Source of the DNA: an archaeon
GTDB taxonomy: Archaea > Thermoproteota > Nitrososphaeria > Nitrososphaerales > CADDZS01
Assembly (NCBI GenBank): GCA_029850555.1
Contig: JARCRS010000152.1
Coordinates: 1-45,470, forward strand
Reading direction: 5' to 3'
DNA length: 45,470 nt
Shown: piece by piece, positions 23,667-32,249 of the stretch
Layout: every line of letters starts with the position of its first letter
Position numbering within the stretch: the first letter of the stretch is position 1
The notes under the pieces: model-generated
The model's input: only the letters and a program-made list of their open reading frames with translations
What the model was told of the DNA's origin: nothing
Databases searched by the model: none
Program-made: the position numbers and the translations under genes

Positions 23667-24623
23667 ATGAGATCTAAATTGTTTGAATCGACAATAAAAG
23701 AGATCGAAGCGCAAAGAACCGACCTCCCTGATTATGTTTCTTATTTTGGATCTCAAAAGCGAAAGGAAATTTCCGCGAATCCGATTTTCTGCGGCTCCGG
23801 AGATTCACTGGCATGCGCCCAATTTGTTGAAAGACTAACCGAGTTCAAAACTCGGGCGATAGATCCCTATGACCTTAACCTCTATCCTAAAATTAGCGCG
23901 GGCAAGACCGTATATTTCATTTCAGTATCTGGTAGGACATTAACAAACATCCGGGCGGCAAAGATAATCAAAAAATTCAATCCGAGAAAAACGATAGCCG
24001 TTACTGCAAACCCGGACAGTGCGCTCGCAAGAAACTGCTCAGAGGTCATAGAATTGAAGTTTACAAAGACCCCTTCTCTCACCCCAGGAACAAACAGTTT
24101 TACAACATCTCTTCTAGCGTGCTCTCTTCTGTTCCATAAAGCGCCGAAGATGAGAGTCGGAGAAATGATAGAAAATGCAAAAGAATGGGCCAAAGAGTCT
24201 GTGGAGAGCCTAGAGGGAGCCTTTCATTTTGTCGGAAGCGGAGCTTTCTTCGCTCTTGCACTCTATGGAGCAGCTAAAATTTTTGAATTCGCAGGGGGAA
24301 GAGCGACATATCAGCTGACTGAGCAATTCTCCCATCTTAACTTATTTTCTTTAGATAAAGAGAAGGATAGCGTGTTTATCTTGCGATGCAAAAATGGGGA
24401 AGATAAAACGAAATTTCTTGATGCAAACCTGACGCAAGCCGGCATTCGCTCTACTCTCCTACCGATTGTTGGAAAGAATCATTCGCCTATTGAGCTGGCT
24501 ATCTGGTATGCAGTACACCTACAATTTCTTGCACTTGAGGTTGCACTACGGAAAGGACTAGATAGGCCTGCGTTCTTAATAGATAAGAGAATTTTGACCG
24601 TCTCCGATAAAATGATTTACTAA
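23667..24623 (+). CDS. SIS-domain sugar-phosphate isomerase-like protein
   Basis: A 318-residue protein with two sugar isomerase (SIS) halves. The first reads IFCGSGDSLACAQFVE and VYFISVSGRTLTNIRAA, the phosphosugar-binding Ser-rich loop; the second has FHFVGSGAFFALALYGAAKIFEFAGG. It resembles the isomerase half of GlmS and the archaeal phosphoglucose/phosphomannose isomerase family, without a glutaminase domain. A role in sugar-phosphate isomerisation or amino-sugar synthesis is likely but the substrate is not evident. The methyltransferase gene starts ten bases after its stop, so the two are cotranscribed. Confidence 0.85.
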   Translation: MRSKLFESTIKEIEAQRTDLPDYVSYFGSQKRKEISANPIFCGSGDSLACAQFVERLTEFKTRAIDPYDLNLYPKISAGKTVYFISVSGRTLTNIRAAKIIKKFNPRKTIAVTANPDSALARNCSEVIELKFTKTPSLTPGTNSFTTSLLACSLLFHKAPKMRVGEMIENAKEWAKESVESLEGAFHFVGSGAFFALALYGAAKIFEFAGGRATYQLTEQFSHLNLFSLDKEKDSVFILRCKNGEDKTKFLDANLTQAGIRSTLLPIVGKNHSPIELAIWYAVHLQFLALEVALRKGLDRPAFLIDKRILTVSDKMIY

Positions 24624-24633
24624 AGGCTGGGCA

Positions 24634-25419
24634 TTGCTTTCATCTTTGTCCACTTTGCCAAAACTCTATGCTGATTTCGCAAAGTACTATGATCGGCTCG
24701 AAAGTCAGTACCGGGATTACAAGAAGGAAGCGGAATGGATTCAAGAATTACTTGAGTCAAACAACTCGAAACGACTCATCGATGTCTCCTGCGGAACTGG
24801 TAGACATCTAGAGGGAATAGTAGAACATGAAACACAAAGACAATACGTTGCCATTGATGCGAGCCTCGAGATGATTAAGATAACCAAGAAGAGGCTAGCG
24901 AACTTAGAACAAACACAGATACTTGCATCTGATTTTCTTAGGATGCCTTTTCGATCAGGTTCCTTTGATACCGCTATTTGCATGTACTGGAGTTTAGCTG
25001 GCTTGGATCATCCACAAGCAGAACAACTATTTTTCGAGGTTGCAAGGGTCCTGCAACCCTCGGGTCTGTTCATCTTTGACGTGGAGAACGCAGAGGGGAT
25101 AAAGGAGAACCTGCTGGATTCTCCCTTTATTGATGCCTTCTTTTCAGACCCAGATACTCGCTCGAATATAATTCGCGCAAATTTCAGCAAGAAAACACTG
25201 CCCGATGTGGTAGATTGGCATGCATACTATCTCATCGAGACAGACGGTGTCTCTGAATTGATTAACGACAAGATGAGTCTACGTTTTTATTCTAAGAGAA
25301 CTTTGGAATCTTTTCTTGATGCGGCTCGTTTCAAGGTCTTGCGAGTTTCATCTTCACCGGGAGGTATGTATGAGTCCGGATCTCCAAGTCTCTACTTTGT
25401 GGCACAGAAAATGGAATAG
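24634..25419 (+). CDS. SAM-dependent methyltransferase, class I
   Basis: About 261 residues from TTG 24634; TTG 24655 just before PKLYADFAKYYDRL is an equally good start and matches family N-termini better. Motif I is RLIDVSCGTGRHLEGIVE (about 47-64), with YVAIDASLEMIKI for the ribose contact and AICMYWSLAGLDH for motif IV. The layout is that of methyltransferase-11/25 family proteins beginning YADFAxYYDxL, often linked to glycan or lipid modification. It follows the SIS gene by ten bases, which suggests a joint sugar-related pathway; the acceptor is unknown. Confidence 0.85.
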   Translation: MLSSLSTLPKLYADFAKYYDRLESQYRDYKKEAEWIQELLESNNSKRLIDVSCGTGRHLEGIVEHETQRQYVAIDASLEMIKITKKRLANLEQTQILASDFLRMPFRSGSFDTAICMYWSLAGLDHPQAEQLFFEVARVLQPSGLFIFDVENAEGIKENLLDSPFIDAFFSDPDTRSNIIRANFSKKTLPDVVDWHAYYLIETDGVSELINDKMSLRFYSKRTLESFLDAARFKVLRVSSSPGGMYESGSPSLYFVAQKME

Positions 25420-25453
25420 AAAGAGACCCATTACCGCGCGGAACTCTAGATCC

Positions 25454-26845
25454 TTACGAATGTTCTGCGTGCCCGTTTTTCATAGTATTTTCCTTGTTAA
25501 CTTGAGCTACTGCACTCTGAATTACCTCAAGAGCCTCATCAACGATTTCTCTTGTGATCGTGAGCGGAGGTACTATTCTTAGAGTAGACCTTCCGCACGT
25601 GATAAGTAAGACTCCTTTCTTCCAGGCTAATTCGGTAATTCTGGTAGCTTCTGCGACGCCATATTCCTTCGATTTTTTGTCTTTAACAATCTCAATACCT
25701 ATCATTAGTCCTTTCCCCCGAACGTCGCCAATGATTTCATATTTTTCCATCCAATCCTTGAAAATCTGCATCATGTACTCGCCCTGCTTACGCGCGTTAT
25801 CCATTAGCTTTCTTTCCTCAATCTCCGTAATCACAGCAAGAGCGGCCGCTGCCGCAACAGGATTCCCGCCGAAGGTACTAGCATGTGATCCCGGTTGCCA
25901 ACTCATTAGATCTGACCTTGCGATCAAAGCACCTATTGGCAATCCTCCTCCAAGAGCTTTCGCAACTGTAATCATGTCCGGAGTTACTCCAAAATGTTCG
26001 ATAGCGAACCATTTTCCTGTTCTGCCTATGCCACTTTGGACCTCGTCATCGGAAAACAGTATGCCATATTTCCCAAATCGTTTGAAGAGTTCTTTGAAAT
26101 AGTCATCCGGAGGAACAACGTACCCACCCTCCCCCTGGATTGGTTCAATGAAGAACACTGCGACCTCATCAGGAGGTACGTACTTGTCAAAATAATTCTC
26201 CTGAATATAGTCTATGCAAGCGAATCCGCAGCTTGGATACTCCAGTTTGAGAGGGCATCGATAGCAGTATGGATAGGGGGCGTGTTCCACACCACCGAGA
26301 AGAGGCGAGAAACCTTTCACTTGTGCGAGCTTACTGGCTGTAAGTGCCATCGTCCCCATTGTTCTCCCGTGAAAGGCGCCCATGTACGCCATCATCCTAG
26401 GTCGTCTCGTCGCGTAACGAGCGAGCTTGATTGCAGCCTCATTGGCTTCAGTGCCAGAATTTCCATAGTAAACCTGCTTTCTTTCTTTAGTCTGCCCATC
26501 GTTTGGAAAAACGGCGATCAGCTTTTCCGCGAGTTGGTTTATGTTTTCGTAGTAAAAATCAGTGTAAGAATAATGCGTGAATTTCTTTAATTGATCCGTT
26601 GCGGCTTTCACTATTCTTTCGTTAGTGGATCCTACCCCCAGGACAGCTATGCCTGAGTTAAAATCGATGTACTCATTCCCATCAACATCAGTTACGATAC
26701 AATCGTGAGCGTGGTCTATCACAAGCGGATAGAACCTTGATATTGAAGGCGAAAGAACCTTGTTAGTTTCCTCGACAATTTTCTTCGCCTTCGGACCAGG
26801 AGGAGTTGATAGAATCTTTATTGCCGTCAAGTAACTTACTACCAT
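25454..26845 (-). CDS. Class III aminotransferase (4-aminobutyrate aminotransferase or amino-acid racemase type)
   Basis: A pyridoxal-phosphate enzyme of 463 residues. The cofactor lysine is Lys296 in MITVAKALGGGLPIGA; SDDEVQSGIGRTG (around 266) and YYGNSGTEANEAAIK (around 127) are the other cofactor contacts, and PIQGEGGY is typical of GABA aminotransferases. The cysteine-bearing insert YCYRCPLKLEYPSCGFAC (193-210) occurs in archaeal GABA-transaminase-like proteins, some of which act as broad-range amino-acid racemases in Pyrococcus. Either activity is possible. It is a single gene facing away from lipA. Confidence 0.92.
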   Translation of the reverse strand: MVVSYLTAIKILSTPPGPKAKKIVEETNKVLSPSISRFYPLVIDHAHDCIVTDVDGNEYIDFNSGIAVLGVGSTNERIVKAATDQLKKFTHYSYTDFYYENINQLAEKLIAVFPNDGQTKERKQVYYGNSGTEANEAAIKLARYATRRPRMMAYMGAFHGRTMGTMALTASKLAQVKGFSPLLGGVEHAPYPYCYRCPLKLEYPSCGFACIDYIQENYFDKYVPPDEVAVFFIEPIQGEGGYVVPPDDYFKELFKRFGKYGILFSDDEVQSGIGRTGKWFAIEHFGVTPDMITVAKALGGGLPIGALIARSDLMSWQPGSHASTFGGNPVAAAAALAVITEIEERKLMDNARKQGEYMMQIFKDWMEKYEIIGDVRGKGLMIGIEIVKDKKSKEYGVAEATRITELAWKKGVLLITCGRSTLRIVPPLTITREIVDEALEVIQSAVAQVNKENTMKNGHAEHS

Positions 26846-27056
26846 ACTATGTTCGAAAAGCGTTATTAGCTTTTATTTTTTGTAAGAATTACAAGGAATT
26901 TATCTGAAATTTTCAAAATGACACATTTTCGAATGGCCATCGATTTTTGTGCTTTCGAGCGGTTGAGACGCGTACTCGCGAAACCATTGATTGAAACAAA
27001 TATTGAGAGAGATAGGATTAATTGATTGACCGGGGAAATTAGAGGACTGATTTTGT
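26846..27056. other. Intergenic region with divergent promoters
   Basis: On the minus strand an A/T-rich stretch (AAAAAATAAAAGC, 26869-26881) lies about 25-35 bases before the aminotransferase ATG, fitting a leaderless mRNA. For lipA, ACAAATATTGAG (near 26997-27008) is a weak TATA candidate. I see no RNA gene or repeat in these 211 bases. Confidence 0.35.
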
Positions 27057-27956
27057 TTGGCTCAGATTTCTGCGCATCTTCCTAAACCAGAATGGTTGAA
27101 GGTCAGGCCTCCATCTGGAGAGAATTACAAGCGCATACGAGAGCTATCCTACGATCTTGGTCTACATACTGTTTGCGAAGAAGCACACTGTCCTAACATC
27201 GGAGAATGTTGGGGCGGGGGAACTGCCACATTCATGCTTTTAGGGGATGTGTGCACAAGAGGCTGCAGATTTTGTGCTGTGACTAGCGGCAATCCAAAAC
27301 AGCCAATCGATGACTTTGAGCCTACAAAGATCGCTTACGCTCTAAAACAAATGAACTTGAACTATGTGGTACTTACATCGGTAGATCGAGACGATCTTAA
27401 AGATGGCGGAGCGAAACACTTCGCAAAAACAATCCTAGAAACGCGAAAGAGCTGTCCAGAGATATTGATAGAGGTGCTAACACCAGATTTTCAAGGCAAT
27501 CTAGATGACATCAAAGTAGTGGTCGAAGCGCACCCCGACGTTTTTGCACACAATATTGAAACTGTTGAGAGACTCCAGTCCGTCGCCAGGGATAGAAGGG
27601 CCAATTACAGACAATCGTTGAAAGTCCTCAAATCTGTCACACATATGGATGATTCTATTTATACAAAGTCGTCAATCATGCTGGGCCTGGGCGAAAGAGA
27701 TGATGAGGTCATTCAGTCGATGAAAGATTTACGAGAAATAGACGTGGATATCCTCTCGATTGGACAATATCTTCGTCCCTCAAGCTGGCACCTTGCAGTT
27801 CAGGAATATGTCTCACCTTCAAAGTTTGAGGAGTTTAAAGAGATAGGAGAGTCGCTAGGCTTCAAATTTGTGGCGGCGGGTCCTCTTGTCAGAACCTCGT
27901 ATCGAGCCGGGGAATTCTTTATTGAGAATTTAGTAAGACAAGAACGAAAATCATAG
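27057..27956 (+). CDS. lipA: Lipoyl synthase
   Basis: A radical SAM enzyme that inserts two sulphurs into protein-bound octanoate to form lipoate. The 299-residue sequence has both clusters: the auxiliary cluster cysteines in CEEAHCPNIGEC (40, 45, 51) and the radical SAM cysteines in CTRGCRFC (66, 70, 73). The C-terminal RTSYRAGE supplies the conserved Arg-Ser/Thr-Ser-Tyr motif whose serine ligates the auxiliary cluster. Its length is standard. Start is TTG 27057. Lipoate would serve glycine cleavage or a 2-oxoacid dehydrogenase encoded elsewhere. No octanoyl transferase gene is adjacent. Confidence 0.97.
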   Translation: MAQISAHLPKPEWLKVRPPSGENYKRIRELSYDLGLHTVCEEAHCPNIGECWGGGTATFMLLGDVCTRGCRFCAVTSGNPKQPIDDFEPTKIAYALKQMNLNYVVLTSVDRDDLKDGGAKHFAKTILETRKSCPEILIEVLTPDFQGNLDDIKVVVEAHPDVFAHNIETVERLQSVARDRRANYRQSLKVLKSVTHMDDSIYTKSSIMLGLGERDDEVIQSMKDLREIDVDILSIGQYLRPSSWHLAVQEYVSPSKFEEFKEIGESLGFKFVAAGPLVRTSYRAGEFFIENLVRQERKS

Positions 27957-28006
27957 TCTTTAATCGATCTTTAGCGCAGTCCTTTTCTAAAGAATTTGTT
28001 TCAAGT

Positions 28007-29038
28007 TTGAATCCGAACCACTTAGTCGAGGTCATCCCGGGCCTTTATCAGATTCGTCTTCAAGTACCGATTAGATCCCTTGGTTATGTCTACGCGTACT
28101 TCGTTCGTAGCAATGAGGATAATCTCTTAATCGACACCGGTTGGCCAAGCAAGGATACTTTTTTCGAATTAGAGACTTCTCTCGCAGAGATAGGTGTCTC
28201 GCTCAGGCAAATTAGAACCGTTGTGATTTCTCATCTTCATCCGGATCACTTTGGAGTAGCTGAGCAAATCAAAGATCTAGCTCCCAATTCAAAACTTGTC
28301 ATTCATCGGGCTGACGCAGCTTTGATTTTGGATGATTATGATGAGTACAAAGGGTTCGTTAGCGAGTTGCATGTTTGGCTATCTGAACACGGGACACCTC
28401 CCGAAGAATTGCAAGCGATGCTTGATGCTTCGACTGAAATGCTGAACTACTTCAGACCGCCGAAACCCACAACGATTGTTAGCGGCGGGGAAATTCTTAG
28501 GGTTGGAGACAAGTGGAATTTCGAAATTATTCCAACTCCGGGCCATACTATTGGAACCATTTGTCTTTATGAGCGCATGTCCAAAGTTCTTTTCTCTGGG
28601 GATCACGTCCTCCCGACAATTACCCCCAATGTTTCATTAGGCCCTTACTACAAAGGCGACCCTCTCGGAGATTATCTCGAGTCTTTGGATCGAGTAAACG
28701 AGCTTGATGTTGACTTAGTTTTGCCTAGCCACGAATTTGTGTTCTCAAATCTCAAGAAGAGAGTCATTGAGATTAAGAGGCACCACGACGAACGACTCAA
28801 CGACGCAATGTCTGTATTGGAGAAAGGGTCAGATTATGGACCGATGTCTGGTTATCAGGTTGCGTCCAAACTAAAATGGCATAGCGGAGAATGGGGAGCT
28901 CTTGGAGCTTGGGAGAGAAGGGCCGCTGTTATGGAAACCCTCGCTCACTTAGAGTACCTAAAAAGAAACAGAAAGATCGCAGAAGTTAGAGAGATTAAAA
29001 ATGGGAAGCCGCAAATAAAATATGCCTTAATTCTGTGA
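28007..29038 (+). CDS. Metallo-beta-lactamase fold hydrolase
   Basis: A 343-residue MBL-fold enzyme. The metal motif HLHPDHFG (His76, His78, Asp80, His81) is intact; a further His is in TPGHTIGTICL and an Asp in FSGDHVLP. A C-terminal winged-helix-like extension (WGALGAWERRAAVMETLAHL) matches the glyoxalase II-like/LACTB2 subgroup that has a helical tail. Likely activity is hydrolysis of a thioester, lactone or phosphodiester; the sequence does not decide. It begins at TTG 28007, 50 bases after lipA, so it may be cotranscribed with it. Confidence 0.88.
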   Translation: MNPNHLVEVIPGLYQIRLQVPIRSLGYVYAYFVRSNEDNLLIDTGWPSKDTFFELETSLAEIGVSLRQIRTVVISHLHPDHFGVAEQIKDLAPNSKLVIHRADAALILDDYDEYKGFVSELHVWLSEHGTPPEELQAMLDASTEMLNYFRPPKPTTIVSGGEILRVGDKWNFEIIPTPGHTIGTICLYERMSKVLFSGDHVLPTITPNVSLGPYYKGDPLGDYLESLDRVNELDVDLVLPSHEFVFSNLKKRVIEIKRHHDERLNDAMSVLEKGSDYGPMSGYQVASKLKWHSGEWGALGAWERRAAVMETLAHLEYLKRNRKIAEVREIKNGKPQIKYALIL

Positions 29039-29204
29039 GCCCGCTCAAACTTCCTTGTATGAGATATGTCTAACAGGCAGTTACTGGTTCGACTACAGTT
29101 TATGAAGATAATCGCCTGGTAATTTAGATTATTATGACTAGAGGGCCCAGCTTATTGCGCCTTGAATAGCAACGAACTCTGAGCGAGTGATCAAGCGAGT
29201 TTTT

Positions 29205-30266
29205 CTATCTTGATGATTTAGGGCCAAGGTGATCTTGCTCGCCGATACTAGTAGAGGTAAGGATTCTCCCAGCATTTAGAACAGAGTTAACATCATCCTG
29301 TCTCATGCTGATGGGTTGAAGGATGGGCAGTTGAAGGCCGGATCTTTTGTATTCTTTGATCCTATCCCCAAGCTCATCAACTGTGCCACACAATGTAAAT
29401 GCCCTCAGCATTTCATCAGTTATATGCCTAGACGATTCATCGAGCCGTCCTTTGAAGTAATTTTCCGCAATTGGTTTTTTGAGCTCTGGAGAAATGCCGG
29501 TTTCCTCGTACAGGTAGTCATCCTGTACTGAAAGCATGTAGTTTACAAACGGATCTTTCCTAGCTACGTCCAGTGCTTTCCTATTGCTTTCTCCAACATA
29601 TGTTAGAAGATAAGCGCATATTTGCAAGTCAGTCAACATCCTCTTGTGCTTTTCAGCTGATGCTTTAATACCCGAGACAATCCTCGCAAGAGACTCTGGC
29701 GATTCGCCCCCCTTTGCCACGTATCCGTCGGCGAGCGCTCCCGTAAGAGCAAGCATTTGCTTCTTCCATCCCGCAATGAAAATTGGAATGTCCGCATTTG
29801 ACTTCCCGACAATTGATTTCACGTTTTTCAGCGAAAACGAGTTGCCGTCGAAAGTCACATTTTCGCCTTTCCATATTCTTCTACAGATTTGCATCGTCTC
29901 CTTTAAGGCACCAATAGGCTTCTCATGTTTTATTCCCAAAGCATCCAACCTCAATGGGAAGCCTGTTCCAAGACCAAGCGTAACTCTTCCTGCACTCGCC
30001 TCCTGAAGAGTAAGCATAGACATGGCGAGAACAACGGGATGGCGGGTGAAAGGGCTGAGGCATGCCACGCCAAGTTTGATTCTTTTTGTATTCTGCGCTG
30101 CTGCGCTTAGATATGATATGGCATCGCGCCCAAAAGAATGCTCGTGAAGCCAGACACTATTAAAGCCGAAATTCTCAGCGGTAATCATATGTTGCATTAT
30201 TTGGGGAACCGGCAGATCGGCATTAAATCCTACTCCAATTCTGTCCGAGATTTCAATTGTTACCAA
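29205..30266 (-). CDS. LLM-class flavin/F420-dependent oxidoreductase
   Basis: A 353-residue TIM-barrel protein of the luciferase-like monooxygenase family. It starts with RIGVGFNADLPVPQIMQHM, followed by FGFNSVWLHEHSFGRDA and RIKLGVACLSPFTRHPVVLAM, matching the F420-dependent subgroup near methylene-tetrahydromethanopterin reductase, including GRVTLGLGTGFPLRL. The cofactor is more likely F420 than FMN, by similarity only. The start is TTG 30266. A long inverted repeat lies just upstream of it (30282-30307). Confidence 0.88.
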   Translation of the reverse strand: MVTIEISDRIGVGFNADLPVPQIMQHMITAENFGFNSVWLHEHSFGRDAISYLSAAAQNTKRIKLGVACLSPFTRHPVVLAMSMLTLQEASAGRVTLGLGTGFPLRLDALGIKHEKPIGALKETMQICRRIWKGENVTFDGNSFSLKNVKSIVGKSNADIPIFIAGWKKQMLALTGALADGYVAKGGESPESLARIVSGIKASAEKHKRMLTDLQICAYLLTYVGESNRKALDVARKDPFVNYMLSVQDDYLYEETGISPELKKPIAENYFKGRLDESSRHITDEMLRAFTLCGTVDELGDRIKEYKRSGLQLPILQPISMRQDDVNSVLNAGRILTSTSIGEQDHLGPKSSR

Positions 30267-30281
30267 TCTAGAATCGTATTC

Positions 30282-30307
30282 AAATTACCACTATCGAGTG
30301 GTAATTT
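30282..30307. repeat. Perfect 11-base inverted repeat between the LLM and methyltransferase genes
   Basis: AAATTACCACT (30282-30292) and AGTGGTAATTT (30297-30307) are exact inverted copies separated by ATCG. It lies 16 bases upstream of the LLM-gene start codon and about 100 bases before the divergent methyltransferase. The outer AAATT/AATTT parts could also act as TATA element. An operator for the LLM gene is the simplest reading. Confidence 0.6.
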
Positions 30308-30405
30308 AAAATCATTTGTGATTTCATGAGAAAATGACGCGGCTCCATTTCTACCTTATCCATAAATTGAACCTCGAAGCTTAAAGGGACTGGAAACGGC
30401 GAATC

Positions 30406-31161
30406 ATGAAGGAATCATTCGCGATAGCTAAAAGCCAGCTCGTCCGAGAAAGCTCTGAAATTACAACTGAGCCAGATAGGAAGGTGAGCTACGTGATTCG
30501 GCTATTTTCGGATGGGCCTCGCGAATATGACTTTCTCTTGAAGATATTGAGTCTCGGGAGGGATGGGTATTGGAGAAACAGTATCCTCGAAAAAGCAGAG
30601 CCCAAACCCGGTAGTGCAATTTTGGATATTGCGTGTGGCACAGGATTAGTAACATATTCTTTTGCGCGATTAGGGTCATATGCCGTCGGAATTGATGTGA
30701 CGCGTGAGATGCTGAGTCGCGCCACGCAACTTCGAGAATATAGAACTAGTGATGTTGACTTCATCCTTGCAAGGGCGGAAAATTTGCCGTTGCGTTCGGA
30801 GATTTTTGATGCCTCAACAATCAGTCTTGCACTTCGTAATGTCAGTAGCCAAGTTGAGACCCTAAGCGAGATGAGAAGATGCACAAAACAAGGCAGGCCA
30901 GTAATGAGCTTGGACTTTGCTCGACCAAAAGGGCGATTCTTCAGTCCATTTTACAGATTCTATATCTTTAAAGTTCTTCCGACTTTAGGGCTGTTCATTT
31001 CAAGACATTGGAACATCATCTTTCTTTATTTGGCAAACTCGATTGACAAATCAAGGGATCCCGAAAAGATAAAGGAAACGATGGATTCTATCGGGCTAAG
31101 TAATTCCTCGATTAAGAGAATGACCAAAGGAACAACCGCGCTTGTGTCTGGAATCAAATAA
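30406..31161 (+). CDS. UbiE/MenG-like SAM-dependent methyltransferase
   Basis: A 251-residue methyltransferase. YVIRLFSDGPREYDFLLKIL followed by motif I ILDIACGTG (72-80), then RAENLPLRSEIFDASTISLA and VMSLDFARPKG are diagnostic of the UbiE/MenG group, which methylates the ring of quinone precursors. Archaeal members likely act in menaquinone or a related quinone pathway. The UbiA-like membrane protein gene starts ten bases after the stop codon, which strengthens the quinone link. The C-terminal half has a hydrophobic stretch (PFYRFYIFKVLPTLGLFI) that may touch the membrane. Confidence 0.85.
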   Translation: MKESFAIAKSQLVRESSEITTEPDRKVSYVIRLFSDGPREYDFLLKILSLGRDGYWRNSILEKAEPKPGSAILDIACGTGLVTYSFARLGSYAVGIDVTREMLSRATQLREYRTSDVDFILARAENLPLRSEIFDASTISLALRNVSSQVETLSEMRRCTKQGRPVMSLDFARPKGRFFSPFYRFYIFKVLPTLGLFISRHWNIIFLYLANSIDKSRDPEKIKETMDSIGLSNSSIKRMTKGTTALVSGIK

Positions 31162-31171
31162 AGCGAATGTC

Positions 31172-31903
31172 ATGACATCAGTCAAACCCTCTTGGTACTC
31201 AAGTAAGAATACAGGAGCAGTTTCTGATTTCATCAACTTACTCCATCCGCCCTATACATTGTGGCATCTATCTTACGTTGTCATAGGCATAGCAATGTCG
31301 CCAGTAATTTATTCGGGCCGGTCAATAGCTGTTCTCATTGCGTTTTTTGTAGGACTCGGTCTAGGTGCGCACGCACTAGATGAGACGATGGGCAACCCTT
31401 TGCGCACAAAAATATCGAAGACAAGGCTCTATCTTGTCGGTTTCATTTCCCTGTCAGTAGCGATTTTGATCGGTCTCTATTACGTTGTCGTACTTTCTGT
31501 GCTGATTCTTCCTTTTGTTGGCATAGAATCTTTCTTCGCTGTTGCATATAATCTAGAAGTCTTTGAAAAGCGCTTTCATACCGACTTGATATTCGCGCTT
31601 TCCTGGGGGTCGATTCCCTTTCTTACGGGATACTTTGTTAACTCTCTCTCGCTAAGTGTGGCTTCGCTTGTAATGGCCGTGGGAATTGGTTTCCTCACAT
31701 ATGTTCAAAGAACCCTTAGCACTCAGGCGCGCCTCTTTCGAAGAAAGATCGACTCGGTCCAGTCAATCAATTTAGTAACAGGTGAAAGTATTCCGATGAG
31801 CTCTCATGATCTTATATCGCCTGCTGAAAAATCTCTAAAGGCTCTAACAATAATGATCTTTGCCATATCAATCGCACTAATCTTAGCAAGATTGACTTTG
31901 TAG
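31172..31903 (+). CDS. UbiA-like polytopic membrane protein
   Basis: About 243 residues with roughly seven membrane helices, starting at ATG 31172 ten bases after the methyltransferase stop (an upstream TTG at 31142 overlaps that gene and is less likely). LLHPPYTLWHLSYVVIGIA and GLGLGAHALDETMGNPL follow the layout of a UbiA prenyltransferase relative, with the first Asp-rich motif reduced to HALDETMGNPL instead of NDxxDxxxD. Catalytic ability is therefore uncertain. Pairing with a UbiE-type methyltransferase suggests quinone or prenyl-lipid synthesis at the cell membrane. Confidence 0.65.
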   Translation: MTSVKPSWYSSKNTGAVSDFINLLHPPYTLWHLSYVVIGIAMSPVIYSGRSIAVLIAFFVGLGLGAHALDETMGNPLRTKISKTRLYLVGFISLSVAILIGLYYVVVLSVLILPFVGIESFFAVAYNLEVFEKRFHTDLIFALSWGSIPFLTGYFVNSLSLSVASLVMAVGIGFLTYVQRTLSTQARLFRRKIDSVQSINLVTGESIPMSSHDLISPAEKSLKALTIMIFAISIALILARLTL

Positions 31904-31920
31904 TCAATTGGCACTTTTTT
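31891..31920 (+). terminator. Hairpin terminator after the UbiE/UbiA-like pair
   Basis: ATTGACT (31891-31897) pairs perfectly with AGTCAAT (31902-31908) around the loop TTGT, followed by six T at 31915-31920. The stop codon TAG (31901-31903) lies within the hairpin. Confidence 0.65.
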
Positions 31921-32249
31921 GGGCTGAGTTGAAAGGTTATCTCGCGATTGCAAGAGCGAAGCAAAAGGGAATTACAAAAATCCCGATCGAGACAGGGACT
32001 AGTTTCTTGTAGTTCTTTGAAAACCCTTGGATTTTTCCTTGGCGTTTGTCATTTGCCAACGACCTGATTCCTTATTCAGATTGTAACTTCTGATTGAGAT
32101 GTTGTATTCTTATCGTCTCATTTCTGCAAGGATCAAGATCCTCTCAATAGAAGCTTTTGTTTAGACAAACATCAAAATCAGGCTGAATTGTCAAGGGATT
32201 TTGACTCTCAACTAGATGTCAATGTAATTGTTGAGACTGGTCGATAATA
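31921..32249 (+). other. AT-rich intergenic region
   Basis: About 330 bases between the terminator above and the membrane-anchored AT-hook gene. I see no convincing open frame, tRNA or repeat. Promoter elements for the next gene must lie in its 3' half but no TATA box stands out. Confidence 0.4.

Noticed and set aside
25554-26590. Two long plus-strand frames (182 and 198 codons) with hydrophobic stretches
   Set aside because: They are antisense to the class III aminotransferase, whose catalytic motifs are intact; no ribosome sites or family features.
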